Shown in pieces: positions 10,332-11,287 of a DNA stretch of 11,287 nucleotides. This stretch comes from XYD1-FULL-44-32 sp964355855 (GTDB lineage: Bacteria; Patescibacteriota; Minisyncoccia; Phycocordibacterales; XYD1-FULL-46-19). Below the pieces are notes generated by a model. It had not been told where the DNA came from and made no database searches. It was given only the letters and a program-made list of their open reading frames with translations. The DNA lies in NCBI GenBank assembly GCA_964355855.1, contig CAYHFD010000024.1, positions 1 to 11,287 of the forward strand. The letters run 5' to 3'. Each line of letters begins with the position of its first letter. The stretch's first letter is position 1. The position numbers were made by a program, and so were the translations under genes.

Positions 10332-11258
10332 ATGACACTATCGATTATATTTTTTCTTATATACATAGCAATTGTTGTAGCCATTGGCATTATTTCGTCC
10401 AGGAAAGAGAGCGAGGACGATTTTATGATTGCTGAGCGCAAGGTTCAAGGTGTTCAAGTCGCCGCTACAATGAGTGCTGGTTTTTTTGACGGTTCAATTT
10501 TGGCGATTTATCTTGCATATATTTATCAATATGGTTTCTCTGCGATCTGGCTTTTTGTTGGTTTGGCGCTGGGTTTTTTACTGCTGAAAAAATACGCCGG
10601 GAGAATCAAACAGAAGGCCGATGAACTGCAAGTATATTCAATGCCAGAATATTTCTTCAGAATTTTAGGAAAGAAAAATGGACTCATGTTCTCATTTTTC
10701 TTAGTGCTTCAATTTTTTCTTTTGCTCGTAGTCAATTTAATAATTAGCGGAAAAGTTTTGTCTGCCATCTTTCCAATTCCATATTTTCTCGCTGTTATAA
10801 TTGGTGGATTGATAGTTTTGACGTATCTTCTACTTGCTGGTTTCAAGGCAGTAATTCGTACAGATTTTTTCCAGTTGACGATAATGTTTGTAATGACTTT
10901 AACCGTTGGGGTTTTTCTTTTTGGAAAGAATAATATTCCTATTTCGGAATTTAACCTGGGGACGCTTGGAGTTGGAAATATAATAGGTTTTCTTATTCTT
11001 GGTGGTTTTGGAATTATGGTTGCTCCAGATTTGTGGCAAAGAATCTTTGCGACGAAAGATGATAAAAATTTAAAAAGAGGATTAAATTATTCTGCCATTA
11101 TCCTTTTAGTTTTGGGGGTTGTAATTAGTGTTGTAGGTCTTGTCACAAAACAATTTTTTCCAAACATTGTTCCCGAAGATGCTTTAGTCACAGGATTTTC
11201 TCATCTGCTTCCATTTGGACTAAAAGAGCTTGGTATAATCAAAAAGATTTCCCCGTAA
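10332..11258 (+). pseudogene. Sodium:solute symporter (SSS family), C-terminally truncated
   Basis: The protein has the start of an SSS-family Na+-coupled transporter: a first segment SIIFFLIYIAIVVAIGIISS, the typical SRKESEDDFMIAERKVQG loop, ATMSAGFFDGSILAIYLAYIYQYG (the family's Na+-site helix region), MPEYFFRILG, and the later DFFQLTIMFVMT, with at least eight membrane segments. Full members have about 13 segments and 450-500 residues; this one stops at 308, with the stop (11256-11258) inside a palindrome at 11251-11271. The substrate cannot be told. ATG 10332 is preferred over GTG 10299, which lies upstream of the -10 box. Whether the rest continues in another frame cannot be seen, since the window ends 29 nt later. 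Either a broken gene or a sequencing slip. Confidence 0.78.
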
Positions 11259-11271
11259 GCTTGCTTCGGGG
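11251..11271. repeat. Palindrome at the early stop of the symporter gene
   Basis: CCCCG-AAGC pairs with GCTT-CGGGG around a TT loop, with one extra T (11256) bulged on the left side. That T begins the TAA stop of the symporter. The size and GC style match the palindromes found inside murC and murD, but here the reading frame is not kept. Confidence 0.65.
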
Positions 11272-11287
11272 TAGGATGAAGGAGTGA

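Noticed and set aside
1..11287. CRISPR arrays or cas genes
   Set aside because: Repeats here are palindromes or tRNA copies, without regular spacing, and no cas-like protein is encoded.

Overview
The window looks like part of a Patescibacteria (CPR) genome, probably from the Parcubacteria side. It opens in the last part of a 16S rRNA gene whose wording around positions 30-60 (GTACTCACCGCCCGTCAAGCC) differs from the usual bacterial form in a way I associate with CPR. The gene carries a group I intron, genes are short and tightly packed, many genes have a -10 box only 6-9 nt before ATG (leaderless style), and palindromic repeats are scattered both between and inside genes. The phylum call is inference from these traits, not from a search.

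Layout. 1-1184: end of 16S rRNA, split by a 788-nt group I intron after E. coli-equivalent position 1498. The intron holds a LAGLIDADG homing-endonuclease frame broken by an in-frame TAG. A structured trailer and a strong terminator follow, and no 23S gene is attached. 1187-1715: sigma70-type promoter and a small membrane-anchored PASTA protein. 1716-3497: accessory-looking stretch with hairpins, an intact tRNA-Ile(GAT) inside a long inverted repeat, several tRNA fragments including a 39-bp direct repeat, a two-gene unit of unknown function and a GC-rich inverted repeat. 3498-4049: unknown gene on the minus strand. 4137-6179: murD, with a small inverted-repeat element inserted exactly at its start codon, followed two bases later by a putative NlpC/P60-like cysteine hydrolase and a terminator. 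6356-7128: an unknown gene pair or one frameshifted gene, closed by a terminator. 7131-8519: murC. 8551-10123: a small membrane protein and a secreted/anchored DUF4015 putative glycoside hydrolase. 10121-10274: long palindromic repeat. 10332-11258: a sodium:solute symporter that stops early inside a palindrome at the window edge.

How it works together. MurD and MurC are consecutive-type steps in making the UDP-MurNAc-peptide precursor of peptidoglycan (MurC adds L-Ala, MurD adds D-Glu). The cysteine hydrolase, the PASTA protein and the DUF4015 protein all fit cell-wall or surface work, so the region reads as a cell-envelope neighbourhood.

The most striking signals are four. (1) A family of inverted repeats with ends like CCC(A/G)TTAGAA occurs as a 114-bp element with a 6-bp target duplication at the murD start, and as an in-frame palindrome inside murC; unrelated palindromes lie in frame inside murD. 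(2) The intron endonuclease has an amber codon in its first LAGLIDADG motif. (3) The 16S tail where the anti-Shine-Dalgarno should be reads ATTCC instead of CCTCC, in a window where many genes look leaderless. (4) tRNA pieces are nested and repeated around an intact tRNA-Ile.
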